Assembly (NCBI GenBank): GCA_017306155.1
Contig: JAFKJB010000005.1
Location: 124,001 to 188,000 of the forward strand
Direction: 5' to 3'
Length of the DNA: 64,000 nt
Source: Nitrosospira multiformis
GTDB taxonomy: Bacteria; Pseudomonadota; Gammaproteobacteria; Burkholderiales; Nitrosomonadaceae
Both the position numbers and the translations under genes were made by a program. Below, piece after piece: positions 10,010 through 19,403 of this stretch. The notes under the pieces are model-generated. The model was not told the DNA's origin, did no database searches, and saw nothing but the letters and a program-made list of their open reading frames with translations. Position 1 is the first letter of the stretch; each line of letters opens with the position of its first letter.

Positions 10010-10025
10010 CTGTTAATATACTCAA
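10010..10025 (-). promoter_or_regulatory. Putative LexA (SOS) box upstream of uvrA
   Basis: The sequence CTGTTAATATACTCAA has the CTG-N10-CAG layout of a LexA operator with one mismatch in the outer triplet and an A/T-rich centre. It sits in the 124-base divergent region between uvrA (minus) and the MFS gene (plus), 83 bases before the uvrA start. uvrA is a classical SOS gene, which supports the call. The site could also affect the MFS-ssb transcript. Confidence 0.5.
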
Positions 10026-10051
10026 GTTTCCGCGTTTTCCCAATCTGATTC

Positions 10052-11437
10052 ATGTCCCCCTCATCGTCTTCCGAGAAACTGTCATCCACAGAGATACGCG
10101 CGATCGCGGGCCTGGCGAGTATTTACGGCCTGCGCATGCTGGGGATGTTTATCATTCTCCCGGTATTCGCGTTTTACGCCGAACATCTGCCGGGAGGCGA
10201 CAACTACACGCTGGTCGGGATCGCCCTGGGGGCGTATGGGTTGACGCAGGCGATACTGCAGGTCCCGTTCGGCTGGCTGTCTGATCGCTTCGGCCGCAAG
10301 CCGGTGATTTATGGCGGCCTGCTCTTGTTCGCCCTGGGCAGTTTTGTCGCAGCCGCGGCAACGGACATTTACTGGGTAATCATTGGCCGTGTCATCCAGG
10401 GTGCAGGGGCAATTTCGGCGGCTGTGATGGCGCTTGCCGCGGATCTCACACGCGAAGAGCACCGCACCAAGGCAATGGCGGCGATCGGCATGACGATAGG
10501 GACTACCTTCGCGCTGTCGCTGGTCATTGCGCCGTCGCTTAACCGCATGATCGGCGTGCCCGGAATTTTTTTGATGACAGGCGTGCTGGTGCTGTTGGCA
10601 ATGGTCATAGTTTCGCGCGTGGTTCCCAACCCGACGGACAGCCGGTTTCATTCTGATACGGAAGCATCCGCCGGCCGATTTTCCAATGTTTTGCGAAATC
10701 CGGAACTGTTGCGGCTCGATTTTGGTGTCTTCGCACTGCACGCCGTACTGATGGCGCTGTGGCTGGTGGTGCCGCTATCGCTGCGGCAGGCAGGGCTCGC
10801 GGTGGATCATCACTGGCAAGTTTATTTTCCCGCGCTGGTCATTTCCATGCTGCTGATCATTCCAGTGATCATCTATAGCGAAAAGAAAGCAAAGCTCAAG
10901 CAGGTGTTTGTCATATCCGTGGCTGTGCTGCTGGCAAGCCAGATCCTGCTGGCTTATACATTCGATTCGATATGGGGCACCGCAGGGGCGCTGCTGGTAT
11001 TCTTCACTGCCTTCAACATGCTGGAAGCGACCCTGCCTTCACTCATTTCCAAGATCGCTCCCGTAGGGGCAAAAGGTACTGCCATCGGTGTCTATAGCAG
11101 CGTCCAGTTCCTGGGTACGTTTGTTGGCGCCAGCGCCGGGGGATACCTCTATCAGCATTACGGGAGTACCGCACTGTTTGCATTCTGTGGCGCGCTCCTC
11201 ATGTTCTGGCTGGTATTTGCCGTTACCATGAAGGCGCCCGCCGCTGTCCGCACCAGGATGTATCACGTGCAGGTAATGGATACCGGCGCTGCCCACGGGC
11301 TTTCGCGGCAACTGGCGGCACTGCCGGGCGTGCATGAGGCGCTTGTGCTTGCGGGCGAAGGGGTGGCTTACCTGAAAGTAGATATGCGCGGTTTTGATGA
11401 GCAGGGTGTGGCTCAATTACTTGGAGGGGAAGCATAA
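10052..11437 (+). CDS. MFS transporter, YajR-like with C-terminal YAM-type domain
   Basis: Twelve-helix major facilitator, probably a drug or metabolite proton antiporter of the inner membrane. The family loop motif A is [16 protein letters not shown] (about residues 72-87), and an [16 protein letters not shown] segment follows in helices 4-5. After the last helix (about residue 390) there is a soluble tail of about 70 residues. That tail ([21 protein letters not shown]...[15 protein letters not shown]) fits the small ferredoxin-like YAM domain known from E. coli YajR. Length is 461 residues against 454 in YajR. The stop codon abuts the ssb start, so the two are likely co-transcribed; uvrA / MFS / ssb is a common arrangement in betaproteobacteria. 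Confidence 0.85.
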   Translation: MSPSSSSEKLSSTEIRAIAGLASIYGLRMLGMFIILPVFAFYAEHLPGGDNYTLVGIALGAYGLTQAILQVPFGWLSDRFGRKPVIYGGLLLFALGSFVAAAATDIYWVIIGRVIQGAGAISAAVMALAADLTREEHRTKAMAAIGMTIGTTFALSLVIAPSLNRMIGVPGIFLMTGVLVLLAMVIVSRVVPNPTDSRFHSDTEASAGRFSNVLRNPELLRLDFGVFALHAVLMALWLVVPLSLRQAGLAVDHHWQVYFPALVISMLLIIPVIIYSEKKAKLKQVFVISVAVLLASQILLAYTFDSIWGTAGALLVFFTAFNMLEATLPSLISKIAPVGAKGTAIGVYSSVQFLGTFVGASAGGYLYQHYGSTALFAFCGALLMFWLVFAVTMKAPAAVRTRMYHVQVMDTGAAHGLSRQLAALPGVHEALVLAGEGVAYLKVDMRGFDEQGVAQLLGGEA

Positions 11438-11896
11438 ATGGCATCAGTCAACAAAGTCATACTCATCGGCAACCTCGGCAAGGATCCTGAGACGCGCTAT
11501 ATGCCGAACGGTGACGCGGTAACGAACATCACTGTGGCAACCACCGAAACCTGGAAAGACAAGAACGGCGAAAAGCAGGAAAAAACCGAATGGCATCGCG
11601 TCACCTTCTACCGCAAGCTGGCTGAGATCGCAGGCGAGTATCTCAAGAAAGGGCGCCCGGTCTACGTGGAAGGACGGCTGGAGACGCGCAAGTGGACCGA
11701 CAAGGCGGGCGTCGAGCGCTATACCACCGATATCATCGCCACCGATATGAAAATGCTCGGCAGCAAGCCCGGCGGCGCCAGCTATGAAGCGCCGGAGAGG
11801 GAAGAAGGGGGATTCGCACCGGGTTCATCCGGCAGCAGGGCGCCTGCCAGAAGCAGCACCGGGTTCGATGATATGGATGATGATATTCCGTTCTAA
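11438..11896 (+). CDS. ssb: Single-stranded DNA-binding protein
   Basis: The OB-fold covers about residues 1-110 ([58 protein letters not shown]). A flexible Gly/Ser/Ala-rich linker is followed by the acidic tip DDMDDDIPF, the docking site for replication and repair partners. Length 152 residues, normal. The ATG directly follows the stop of the MFS gene, with GGAGGGGAA inside that gene as ribosome binding site. Confidence 0.97.
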   Translation: MASVNKVILIGNLGKDPETRYMPNGDAVTNITVATTETWKDKNGEKQEKTEWHRVTFYRKLAEIAGEYLKKGRPVYVEGRLETRKWTDKAGVERYTTDIIATDMKMLGSKPGGASYEAPEREEGGFAPGSSGSRAPARSSTGFDDMDDDIPF

Positions 11897-11911
11897 AGTA
11901 CACCTAAAAAT

Positions 11912-12208
11912 ATGACCAAACTGTTTCTTCTCCTAGTTACGCTCTTTGTGTTTTCCGGGGCAGCATTCGCGGCCATCAACATCAATACCGCCAGTCAGGC
12001 CGAACTGGAAAGTCTTCAGGGAATCGGCCCGGCCAAGGCCAAGGCGATCATCGACTATCGCAAGAAGAAGGGTTCTTTCAAATCCGTGGACGACTTGCAG
12101 AATGTGAGCGGCATTGGTCCCGCCACGGTTCAAAAGCTGCGCAAGGATATCACAGTCGGCGGTGGGGCGGCGGCCAGGAAGGAGCACAAGCCCGCGGCCA
12201 AGGAATAA
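11912..12208 (+). CDS. ComEA-like helix-hairpin-helix DNA-binding protein
   Basis: Signal peptide of about 20 residues (MTKLFLLLVTLFVFSGAAFA) followed by a ComEA-type double helix-hairpin-helix: INTASQAELESLQGIGPAKAKAIIDYRKKKG and FKSVDDLQNVSGIGPATVQKLR. Such proteins bind DNA in the periplasm and can take part in DNA uptake. The C-terminus is a short Lys/Ala-rich tail. It lies 15 bases after ssb on the same strand. Confidence 0.88.
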   Translation: MTKLFLLLVTLFVFSGAAFAAININTASQAELESLQGIGPAKAKAIIDYRKKKGSFKSVDDLQNVSGIGPATVQKLRKDITVGGGAAARKEHKPAAKE

Positions 12209-12374
12209 TCCTCGCATACCGGTTGGTATCGCAGGTGTTGCGGAATGGATGAAGGCTTGGCCAACCCATCCACTATCCATAAGTTACGCTTTCGCCTCAT
12301 CTCCTACGGTCACTACGCGTTACTCCAACACTACTGCGAGAATTCGTTGTGACGTTTCACAAGTCGGGCAGGTC

Positions 12375-13262
12375 ATGTTCAAAACCATAGAAGATTTTGT
12401 CGGCAATACGCCTCTGGTCAGGCTCAAGCGCCTGCCCGGAAACACTGCCAATGCCATTCTCCTGAAGCTGGAAGGCAACAATCCGGCGGGTTCGGTAAAA
12501 GACCGTCCCGCTTTGTCGATGATTACGCGTGCGCAGGAGCGGGGGGAAATCAAGCCCGGCGATACGCTGATAGAGGCCACCAGCGGCAACACCGGCATCG
12601 CGCTCGCCATGGCGGCGGCAATCATGGGTTACCGCATGGTGCTGGTGATGCCCGAGCATCTCAGCGTGGAGCGCCGGCAATCGATGAAGGCGTATGGGGC
12701 GGAAATCATACTGACTTCCAGGAAGGGCAGCATGGAAGAAGCGCGCGACGTGGCCGAGCGCATGCGCGACGAGGGGCGGGGAATCATCCTCGACCAGTTT
12801 TCCAGCCCCGACAACCCGCGCGCCCATTACGAAGGCACCGCTCCCGAAATCTGGCGGGATACCGAAGGAAAAATTACTCATCTCGTGAGCAGCATGGGCA
12901 CGACCGGAACCATCATGGGTTGCTCCCGCTATTTCAGGGAGAAGAAACCCGAGGTCCGGATCATCGGCGTGCAGCCGGAAGAAGGCGCTCAGATTCCCGG
13001 TATCCGCAAATGGCCTGAAGCCTATCTGCCAAAAATCTATGATTCGAGCCGGGTGGACCGCATCATGCTGGTTTCCCAGAATGAAGCCGAGGAAATGACG
13101 CGACGCCTCGCATGCGAGGAGGGGATTTTTGCAGGGATTTCATCGGGCGGCGCGCTCGCCGCGGCGCTCAAGGTTTCTGCGGAAGCAGAAAATGCGACGA
13201 TCGTCTCGATCGTTTGCGACCGGGGGGATCGTTACCTTTCCACGGGTGTCTTCCCTGCGTGA
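12375..13262 (+). CDS. cysM: Cysteine synthase B (O-acetylserine sulfhydrylase)
   Basis: PLP enzyme making cysteine from O-acetylserine and sulfide or thiosulfate. The PLP Lys is in NNPAGSVKDRPALSM (about residue 41), the substrate loop is EATSGNTGIALA (about 70), and the phosphate-binding glycine loop is SMGTTGTIMG (about 175). Length of 295 residues fits CysM rather than the longer CysK. The frame is open upstream to 12114, but the family start is the Met at 12375 (MFKTIEDFVGNTPLVRL), preceded by GGGCAGGT. Confidence 0.93.
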   Translation: MFKTIEDFVGNTPLVRLKRLPGNTANAILLKLEGNNPAGSVKDRPALSMITRAQERGEIKPGDTLIEATSGNTGIALAMAAAIMGYRMVLVMPEHLSVERRQSMKAYGAEIILTSRKGSMEEARDVAERMRDEGRGIILDQFSSPDNPRAHYEGTAPEIWRDTEGKITHLVSSMGTTGTIMGCSRYFREKKPEVRIIGVQPEEGAQIPGIRKWPEAYLPKIYDSSRVDRIMLVSQNEAEEMTRRLACEEGIFAGISSGGALAAALKVSAEAENATIVSIVCDRGDRYLSTGVFPA

Positions 13263-13325
13263 TGATCGGTTTCAGGGGGTAGACGGGATCTGATAGCCGC
13301 AGCAGGGCCGGCAATAGGACCCAGG

Positions 13326-15446
13326 ATGAACGAAAAATGGCTTCTCATGATGAAATTCCTCATCAGGATACTGGCAGCGTTCTTCCCCGCAGTGGTATCC
13401 GCGCAGGCTGCGTCCCTTGCCCTTTCTGCAGAGGATATCCGCGGTCCGCGTTTCAATATCAACGGAATCCGGATCACCCTCACTGGCGCTCCGCCGTCGC
13501 TCTCGCTGGGGATGAAGCTGACCGAGGTGGCGATTCAGGGAAAGACCTGGCATAACCTGCATTTTTCGTGCGATCGATTTCACGCGGCCAGGGACGCGAT
13601 CAGGTGTGATAAGGGCGCGCTAAGGTTGGCGGAATCCACTCCCCTGCCTGTGACATTTCGCTTGTCTGCTCCCGGCAGAACTTCCGACGTAAAAACCCTG
13701 GATGTGAGAATCAGAAACAGCGCAGGCAAGACAGGCGAAGGGTGGAAGCTGTTGCTTCGCACGGGAAGAGCCGGTTGGGAAGGTACGCTTACCGCGGCTA
13801 ACGGAGAGGTCGCCCGGATCGTGCAATTGCTGCCGGTCAGCGAGAATGCCATCCTGCCCTCGTCCACGAAAGGGAAAATCAGCGGTGCAGCGAAACTGCG
13901 GGCTGACCTTGACGGACCTGCTGACATCGATGCCCACCTGGCAGTGGAGGGCGTAGCCTTCAGCGATGCCAGCGGTTTGCATGCCGGCGAGAATATCAGT
14001 ATTACCGTCGATGCAGAGGCCAGGCGCACGCTTCGACGGATTCCCGGGCAGAAGGCCCATGGATGGGAGTGGCAGGCGGATGCGCACTGGCCGCAAGGGG
14101 AAGTGTTCTGGCAACCGCTGTATTTCGCTGCTCGGGGTGACCGTTTCAGTGCGCGTGGCGAACTCGATGACAATATCCTCCATCTCCGCACGGGAAAACT
14201 CTCTCTGGCAGAGATTGGCGAGATCGATCTGTCCGGCAGCATGGACTGGAGCGCCCGCACGCTGCACGATTTGGACCTCGACGCGCCTGATCTCCAGATG
14301 GCAGGGTTGTACAGCCAGATCGTAAAACCTTTTCTGGTCAACACTTCTTTTTCCGCATTGAAGACCGCCGGGCAGGCGGGAGTAAAGTGGCGATTCCGGA
14401 ATGGTGTGAGCGAAATGCTCGATGTCGATCTGCGTGGCATATCACTGGAGGACGAGGGCGGACGTTTTGCGCTGCACGATATCAATGCGCGCATACCTCT
14501 GCGAGCAACTGCGCTGACGCACGCGGCCATTACGATAAGGGGTGGTCACATAAGCCGGCTACCCGTGGGACCGGTCCATATCCCCCTGGAGATAACCGGA
14601 TTGAATGAACCGGGTTTTCGCATTCCCCGGATGGAAGCACCCTTGATGGACGGCAGGCTGACCCTGGAGAACTTCAGCGCCATCAGGCAAGGGCAAGCGC
14701 AGGGATCGCCCCCCGGCTGGCGCTGGCAGTTCAGCGGCGACCTCTCGCCCATATCCATGGAGCAGCTCACCCGCGCGCTCGGGATACAGCCGATGAACGG
14801 CACTCTCTCGGGAAAAATCCCCAGGGTTACATTCGACGGCTCCGCTATTGAAGTGCAGGGCGCCCTGCTTTTCAATGTGTTCGATGGCACGGTGCTGGTG
14901 TGGAATCTGAAAGCGCTGGAACCCTTCGGCTCCGCACCCTCCCTCATGGCGGATGTGGACATGCGCAATCTCGATCTTGACCTGCTCACCGGCGCATTCT
15001 CATTTGGCAATATGGAAGGCCGCATGGACGTGGTCGTGCGCGATCTCGAGCTTTTTGACTGGAAACCGGTGAAATTCAATGCCCGCCTCATGAGCAGCCG
15101 GGGCGATTACAGACGCCGCATCAGCCAGCGGGCGGTGCAAAGCATTTCGTCACTGGGTGGAGTCGGCGCTGCCGCTGCCATCCAGCGCAGTTTCCTGCGT
15201 GTCTTCGATGAATTCGGCTATTCGCAGATCGGGTGGAGCTGTAGATTGCGCAACGGTGTTTGCGATATGGGCGGGATAGAATCGGAACCCTTGCCGCACG
15301 GATATCTGATCGTCAAAGGCGGGGGAATCCCGGCGATCACCGTGATAGGTTATAATCGCAGGGTGGACTGGCAGGAATTGATAAGTCGCCTTCAACGGAT
15401 TACGGACGCCAATGCCAGGCCTGTCCTTCAACAGGATAGACAATGA
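13326..15446 (+). CDS. ydbH: YdbH-like AsmA-superfamily intermembrane lipid-transport protein
   Basis: An N-terminal signal or anchor segment (about residues 9-28, FLIRILAAFFPAVVSAQAA) is followed by about 670 residues of repeated short amphipathic strands. This is typical of the beta-taco/groove proteins TamB, YhdP and YdbH that bridge inner and outer membranes for phospholipid transport. The C-terminal part (LEPFGSAPSLMADVDMRNLDLDLLTGAFSFGNMEGRMDVVVRDLELF) matches the dicarboxylate-like end of YdbH as I remember it. Identification rests mainly on context: it is followed by a YnbE-like lipoprotein and a YdbL-like (DUF1318) protein in the same order as the E. coli operon. Its stop overlaps the ynbE start by ATGA. 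It is shorter (706) than E. coli YdbH (about 880). Confidence 0.8.
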   Translation: MNEKWLLMMKFLIRILAAFFPAVVSAQAASLALSAEDIRGPRFNINGIRITLTGAPPSLSLGMKLTEVAIQGKTWHNLHFSCDRFHAARDAIRCDKGALRLAESTPLPVTFRLSAPGRTSDVKTLDVRIRNSAGKTGEGWKLLLRTGRAGWEGTLTAANGEVARIVQLLPVSENAILPSSTKGKISGAAKLRADLDGPADIDAHLAVEGVAFSDASGLHAGENISITVDAEARRTLRRIPGQKAHGWEWQADAHWPQGEVFWQPLYFAARGDRFSARGELDDNILHLRTGKLSLAEIGEIDLSGSMDWSARTLHDLDLDAPDLQMAGLYSQIVKPFLVNTSFSALKTAGQAGVKWRFRNGVSEMLDVDLRGISLEDEGGRFALHDINARIPLRATALTHAAITIRGGHISRLPVGPVHIPLEITGLNEPGFRIPRMEAPLMDGRLTLENFSAIRQGQAQGSPPGWRWQFSGDLSPISMEQLTRALGIQPMNGTLSGKIPRVTFDGSAIEVQGALLFNVFDGTVLVWNLKALEPFGSAPSLMADVDMRNLDLDLLTGAFSFGNMEGRMDVVVRDLELFDWKPVKFNARLMSSRGDYRRRISQRAVQSISSLGGVGAAAAIQRSFLRVFDEFGYSQIGWSCRLRNGVCDMGGIESEPLPHGYLIVKGGGIPAITVIGYNRRVDWQELISRLQRITDANARPVLQQDRQ

Positions 15447-15673
15447 AGAATCTTTTGTTCCAGGCAGCTTTGCTGACCCTGGCCGGCGTGCTATCAACCG
15501 CCTGCGTTACCATCAATATTTATTTCCCTGCCGCCGCAGCCGAAAAAGCAGCAGACAAGATAATAGAAGAAGTGTGGCAACTCAAGAAACCTGAAACGGG
15601 TGAAAAGACGGAGCAGCCTGTTTCACCCCCATCTTCTTCCCAGCCTGCGGCAGAGCCGCAGCAGCAGCCATAA
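15443..15673 (+). CDS. ynbE: YnbE-family lipoprotein
   Basis: Small lipoprotein with lipobox at ACVT (Cys at about residue 21) directly followed by TINIYFPAAAAEKAADKIIEEVW, which is nearly the whole conserved core of YnbE. The rest is a Pro/Ser/Gln-rich tail of about 25 residues. In E. coli YnbE partners with YdbH to complete the periplasmic bridge at the outer membrane. Translation is coupled to ydbH (ATGA overlap). Confidence 0.88.
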   Translation: MKNLLFQAALLTLAGVLSTACVTINIYFPAAAAEKAADKIIEEVWQLKKPETGEKTEQPVSPPSSSQPAAEPQQQP

Positions 15674-15690
15674 CAGTAAAGGCAAACATC

Positions 15691-16113
15691 ATGGTCAGTT
15701 CGATTTTCCGGGCAGCGCTGCTGATGCTTTTGTCATTGGTGCCGCTTGCCGGGTATACCCAGGCCAATATCGAAATCGATACCCCCGCGATAGCAAGCAT
15801 CAAGCGGAGCATGCAGCAGCGTCATGGCCAGTTGGAGCCGTATTATTCCAGTGGAGCGATAGGCTTCACGCGGGACGGCCTCATTGCCATGCGGGACGCC
15901 AACGCGGTGCCCCTGGCGGGTCGACAGTCGGTGAATGGATTGATCGCAGCGGAAAACCAGGACAGGAATGCGCTTTATCGCGAGATTGCCCGCGCCAATA
16001 GTCACCCGGAATGGGAAGCCGATATTCGCTCCACCTTCGGCCAGCGCTGGATCGAACTGGCGCGGGGCGGCTGGTGGTATCAGGATGGGAACGGCGGATG
16101 GGCCAAGAAGTAA
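15691..16113 (+). CDS. ydbL: YdbL-family DUF1318 periplasmic protein
   Basis: Signal peptide of about 25 residues (ending LAGYTQA) and a DUF1318 body: IDTPAIASIKRSMQQRHGQLEPYYSSGAIGFTRDGLIAMRDA followed by AENQDRNALYREIARANSHPEWEADIRSTFGQRW. YdbL is thought to modulate the YdbH-YnbE complex in the periplasm. Its position 17 bases after ynbE completes the three-gene operon. The C-terminus WWYQDGNGGWAKK is usual for the family. Confidence 0.88.
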   Translation: MVSSIFRAALLMLLSLVPLAGYTQANIEIDTPAIASIKRSMQQRHGQLEPYYSSGAIGFTRDGLIAMRDANAVPLAGRQSVNGLIAAENQDRNALYREIARANSHPEWEADIRSTFGQRWIELARGGWWYQDGNGGWAKK

Positions 16114-16170
16114 AGGCGAGTGGCAGAGGGCCGGGCACGCTCAAGAACAGGATTTATTTGAATATCTAGC

Positions 16171-16974
16171 GTGACTCCCGTACTGGTTTTCGACATCGAG
16201 ACTGTTCCCGATACAGAGGGATTGCGCAGGCTCTATAATCTTCCCCATGAGCTTCCGGCCGCGGATATCGCCGAGATGGCGTTTCAGTCGCGCCGCCTGG
16301 CTGCCGGAAGCGATTTTCTTCCCCTGCACCTGCAGAAGGTGGTGGCGGTTTCCTGTGCGCTGCGCGACAAGGATGAATTCCGTGTATGGTCTTTGGGAGG
16401 TCCGGCGGATTCCGAAGCTGAACTCATACAGCGCTTCTTTGACGGCATAGAGAAATACAGCCCCCAACTGGTCTCCTGGAACGGGGGCGGGTTCGACCTG
16501 CCCGTGCTCCACTACCGCAGTCTCATCCACGGCCTGAAGGCCCGGCGCTACTGGGATATGGGCGATGACGACCGCGATTTCAAATGGAACAACTATCTCA
16601 GCCGCTACCATACGCGGCATCTCGACTTGATGGATATCCTGGCGTTGTATCAGCCGCGTGCCAATGTTCCGCTGGATGAACTCGCTAAGCTGATGGGTTT
16701 TCCGGGGAAATCCGGAATGGAGGGCTCCCAGGTCTGGAGCGCTTTCCAGAAAGACGAGGTTGCCGCCATTCGCAACTATTGCGAAACGGACGTGGTGAAT
16801 ACCTACCTTGTGTTCCTGCGCTTTCAACTTATGCGCGGAACCTTCAACAACGAACAGTATCAACGTGAATGCGAGCTCGTTCGCTTCACTTTGAGCAAAT
16901 CTTCCGAGCCGCATTGGCAGGAATTTCTCGAACAGTGGTTCTGTTTGAGCGAAGCTTCTTCATTTCTGGACTGA
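16171..16974 (+). CDS. Predicted 3'-5' exonuclease, PolB-like DEDDy family
   Basis: Exonuclease of the DnaQ/PolB fold (the DNA_pol_B_exo2 group). The motifs are Exo I FDIETVPD (Asp and Glu at about residues 8 and 10), Exo II WNGGGFDLPVL (about 108-118), and Exo III YCETDVVNTY with the catalytic Tyr four residues before Asp, making it DEDDy. The start is a GTG at 16171; no earlier in-frame start fits the family. Length 267 residues is normal. Substrate and role are unknown. Confidence 0.82.
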   Translation: MTPVLVFDIETVPDTEGLRRLYNLPHELPAADIAEMAFQSRRLAAGSDFLPLHLQKVVAVSCALRDKDEFRVWSLGGPADSEAELIQRFFDGIEKYSPQLVSWNGGGFDLPVLHYRSLIHGLKARRYWDMGDDDRDFKWNNYLSRYHTRHLDLMDILALYQPRANVPLDELAKLMGFPGKSGMEGSQVWSAFQKDEVAAIRNYCETDVVNTYLVFLRFQLMRGTFNNEQYQRECELVRFTLSKSSEPHWQEFLEQWFCLSEASSFLD

Positions 16975-17097
16975 TCGCCAGTTGCTGCGGCTGCTCATTT
17001 TCCGGCAGGGAGAGGCGGCAGATTCCGGATGGCATCCCGTGGATAGAATCTCCAGCCTTCCGAACCCGTTCCTGATTTTGGACCTGCCTGCTTGAAC

Positions 17098-18417
17098 ATG
17101 ACTGCCCCCGTTCTTATCGAATCCCTGGATCAGGAAGGCCGGGGCGTTGCACACGCTGAGGGCAAGGTCATTTTCATCGAGGGTGCCCTGCCGGGGGAGG
17201 TTATCACCTATAACGCCTATCGCAAAAAACCCAGCTTCGAGCTTGCCCAGGTCGCTCAGATTCTCAGGCCTGCGTTTTCGCGGGTAACGCCAGAATGCCG
17301 CCATTTCGGCATCTGCGGCGGTTGCAGCATGCAGCACATGGACGTTCGCACCCAGGTGGCAGCAAAACAGCGCGTGCTCGAAGATAATCTCAAGCACATC
17401 GGCAAGGTCGCACCCGAACTAATATTGCCGGCGGTTTGTGGATTACCCTGGGGTTACCGCTACCGGGCACGGCTGTCAGTCCGCTACGTAGCAAAAAAAG
17501 GTGGCGTACTGGTCGGTTTTCATGAAAAGCGCAGCAGCTTCATTGCCGACATGCAGACGTGCAGGATCATGCCGCCGCGTATTTCGGCGCTCCTCATGCC
17601 ATTGCGAAAGCTGGTGGAAAACCTGTCCATCCGCGAGCGTCTGCCGCAGATTGAAGTTTCACTGGGCGAGGACGTGGATGTACTGGTCCTGCGCATTCTT
17701 GAACCCCTGAGCGCGCAGGATGAAGCCTTGCTCAAGGTTTTTGCCGATCAGCACCACGTTCAGCTTTTTCTGCAACCCGGTGGTCCGCAAACGGCTTGTC
17801 CTTTCTATCCGAAAGACGCGCCGGAATTGAGTTATACGCTGCCGGAATTCGATGTAACCATTCCGTTTCATCCGACTGAATTCACCCAGGTGAATCCGGC
17901 GGTCAATCGCATACTGGTGCGGCGCGCGCTCAACCTGCTCGATCCCCGCGTGGGAGAACGCATTGCGGACCTGTTTTGCGGACTGGGTAATTTCACTCTT
18001 CCCATTGCGCGGCGCGGCGCGCAGGTAGCGGGCTATGAAGGCAGCGCGGCGCTCGTTTCCCGCGCCCGTCAAAATTCACAACGCAATGGGCTGGCGGACA
18101 GTACCCGTTTCATGGAAGCCAACCTGTTTGAAATCGATGAAAGCTGGGTGCGGGAGCAGGGGGATTTCGACAAGATGCTGATCGACCCTCCACGGGAGGG
18201 CGCCATCGCCGTGGTGACCGCTCTCGAAGAGCAGCAGCCCAAGCCGTGGCGCATCGTTTACGTCTCCTGCAATCCCGCTACACTCGCGCGCGATGCGGGC
18301 GTGCTGGTGCACAGGAATGGGTATGCGTTGAAGGCGGCAGGTGTGATCAACATGTTTCCGCATACCGCGCATGTCGAGTCCATCGCGCTGTTCGAGAAAG
18401 CCGGCGGGCAAGCTTGA
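17098..18417 (+). CDS. rlmD: 23S rRNA (uracil-1939-C5)-methyltransferase
   Basis: SAM-dependent methyltransferase of the RumA/TrmA family. An N-terminal TRAM RNA-binding domain (about 1-58) is followed by the iron-sulfur cluster cysteines [10 protein letters not shown] plus a later Cys (CRIMPP). The SAM-binding motif is [14 protein letters not shown] (about 300), the catalytic base region IDPPREG, and the nucleophile Cys lies in [12 protein letters not shown] (about 390). Length 439 residues is normal. A TTG at 17092 is an alternative start in the same frame. Confidence 0.93.
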   Translation: MTAPVLIESLDQEGRGVAHAEGKVIFIEGALPGEVITYNAYRKKPSFELAQVAQILRPAFSRVTPECRHFGICGGCSMQHMDVRTQVAAKQRVLEDNLKHIGKVAPELILPAVCGLPWGYRYRARLSVRYVAKKGGVLVGFHEKRSSFIADMQTCRIMPPRISALLMPLRKLVENLSIRERLPQIEVSLGEDVDVLVLRILEPLSAQDEALLKVFADQHHVQLFLQPGGPQTACPFYPKDAPELSYTLPEFDVTIPFHPTEFTQVNPAVNRILVRRALNLLDPRVGERIADLFCGLGNFTLPIARRGAQVAGYEGSAALVSRARQNSQRNGLADSTRFMEANLFEIDESWVREQGDFDKMLIDPPREGAIAVVTALEEQQPKPWRIVYVSCNPATLARDAGVLVHRNGYALKAAGVINMFPHTAHVESIALFEKAGGQA

Positions 18418-18426
18418 AAAAGGCAT

Positions 18427-18454
18427 GAAAAAGGGCGACTGTTTCCAGTCGCCC
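18427..18454 (-). terminator. Rho-independent terminator after Bax-inhibitor gene
   Basis: Perfect 9-bp hairpin GGGCGACTG / CAGTCGCCC (18433-18454) with a 4-base loop. Read on the minus strand it is followed by TTTTTC, so it terminates transcription of the minus-strand gene ending at 18528, 74 bases away. On the plus strand there is no T-run. Confidence 0.85.
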
Positions 18455-18527
18455 CGGAGGTATTCCCGGATTCTCCTGGCTTGCTAGCCGGAGTTTATCC
18501 CGTATTTACCCTGTTGCACTCTGTGCG

Positions 18528-19223
18528 TCAGTCTTTCTCGCCCGACAAAGCCAGCAGCAGGTGCAGCAGGCTGGTGAAGAGGTTGTACAGGCTGAGGTAG
18601 ATGCCCATGGTCGCCATCACGTAGTTGGTTTCCCCGCCGTTCACGATGCGGCTTACATCAAACAGAATAAAGCCGGAGAACAGCAGTACCGCGACTGCCG
18701 AAATGGCGAGCGAGGCTGCCGGTATGGCAAAGAACAGGTTGGCGATCGACGCGATGATCAGGAGGATCAGCCCCACGAACAGGAAGTTCTGCATGAAGCT
18801 GAAATCCTTCTTCGTCACCGTGGCAATGGTGGCCAGAGTGAAGAAGATCGCTCCCGTTCCCGCCGCGGCGGTTACGATGATTTGCCCGCCATTCTTGAAA
18901 TGAAGCGCATACTGCAGCATCGGGCCCAGCCACCACCCGGCCACGAAAGTAAACAGAAACAGCAAGCCGATTCCCACCATGCTGTCACGGGTAGCGCTCA
19001 CGCCGAACAGCAATCCCATCATGATGGCCAGCATCACCAGCGGTCCCATGATAGGCGCTTGCGCGAGGAACGCGAAGTTGGTGCTCATTCCGATCATCGC
19101 GCCGATCACCGTTGGAATCATGGTCAGGCCAAGCATCCAATAGGTGTTGCGCAAGACCTTGTTGCGATCGACTGCAAGTCCGGTTTGCACAGTCGGGCTG
19201 GAATATCGAAGTTCAGGTTGCAT
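18528..19223 (-). CDS. Bax inhibitor-1 / YccA-family membrane protein
   Basis: Seven hydrophobic segments across about residues 27-228, with the family feature of a short cytoplasmic N-terminus and the TRDS and FDVSRIVNGGETNYVMATMGIYLSLYN region near the end. YccA interacts with the FtsH protease in E. coli; wider family members act as pH-sensitive calcium leak channels. Length 231 residues is normal. It stands alone on the minus strand with its own terminator. Confidence 0.88.
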   Translation of the reverse strand: MQPELRYSSPTVQTGLAVDRNKVLRNTYWMLGLTMIPTVIGAMIGMSTNFAFLAQAPIMGPLVMLAIMMGLLFGVSATRDSMVGIGLLFLFTFVAGWWLGPMLQYALHFKNGGQIIVTAAAGTGAIFFTLATIATVTKKDFSFMQNFLFVGLILLIIASIANLFFAIPAASLAISAVAVLLFSGFILFDVSRIVNGGETNYVMATMGIYLSLYNLFTSLLHLLLALSGEKD

Positions 19224-19356
19224 GACGTCTCCTTGGTTGACGAAACTTTACACGCATAAGACTACTCATCTTTATGGAAAGTTGCAATCCTGTCGTTATC
19301 GCAGGTGCGCTGCTGGAAAAACAGGTCCCGAACGAGTATGATTCGCAGGCAGTTTC

Positions 19357-19396
19357 GGGGGCGTGGCCAAGTGGTTTAGGCACCGGCCTTGAAAAC
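19357..19396 (+). pseudogene. 5' half of a tRNA-Ser, truncated
   Basis: These 40 bases match the 5' half of a class II tRNA: acceptor strand GGGGGCG, D arm GTGGCCAAGTGGTTTAGGC, anticodon-stem strand and loop CCTTGAAAA with anticodon UGA. After the loop the pairing strand is missing and the sequence runs within 8 bases into the complete tRNA-Ser(UGA) at 19404. No T arm or 3' end follows for this copy, so it cannot form a tRNA. Confidence 0.65.
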
Positions 19397-19403
19397 AGTT
19401 GCA

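Noticed and set aside
13580-14530. Minus-strand open frame of 316 codons
   Set aside because: Antisense to the YdbH-like gene; Ser/Arg-rich shadow composition.
16141-16914. Minus-strand open frame of 257 codons
   Set aside because: Antisense to the DEDDy exonuclease gene, which has all catalytic motifs.
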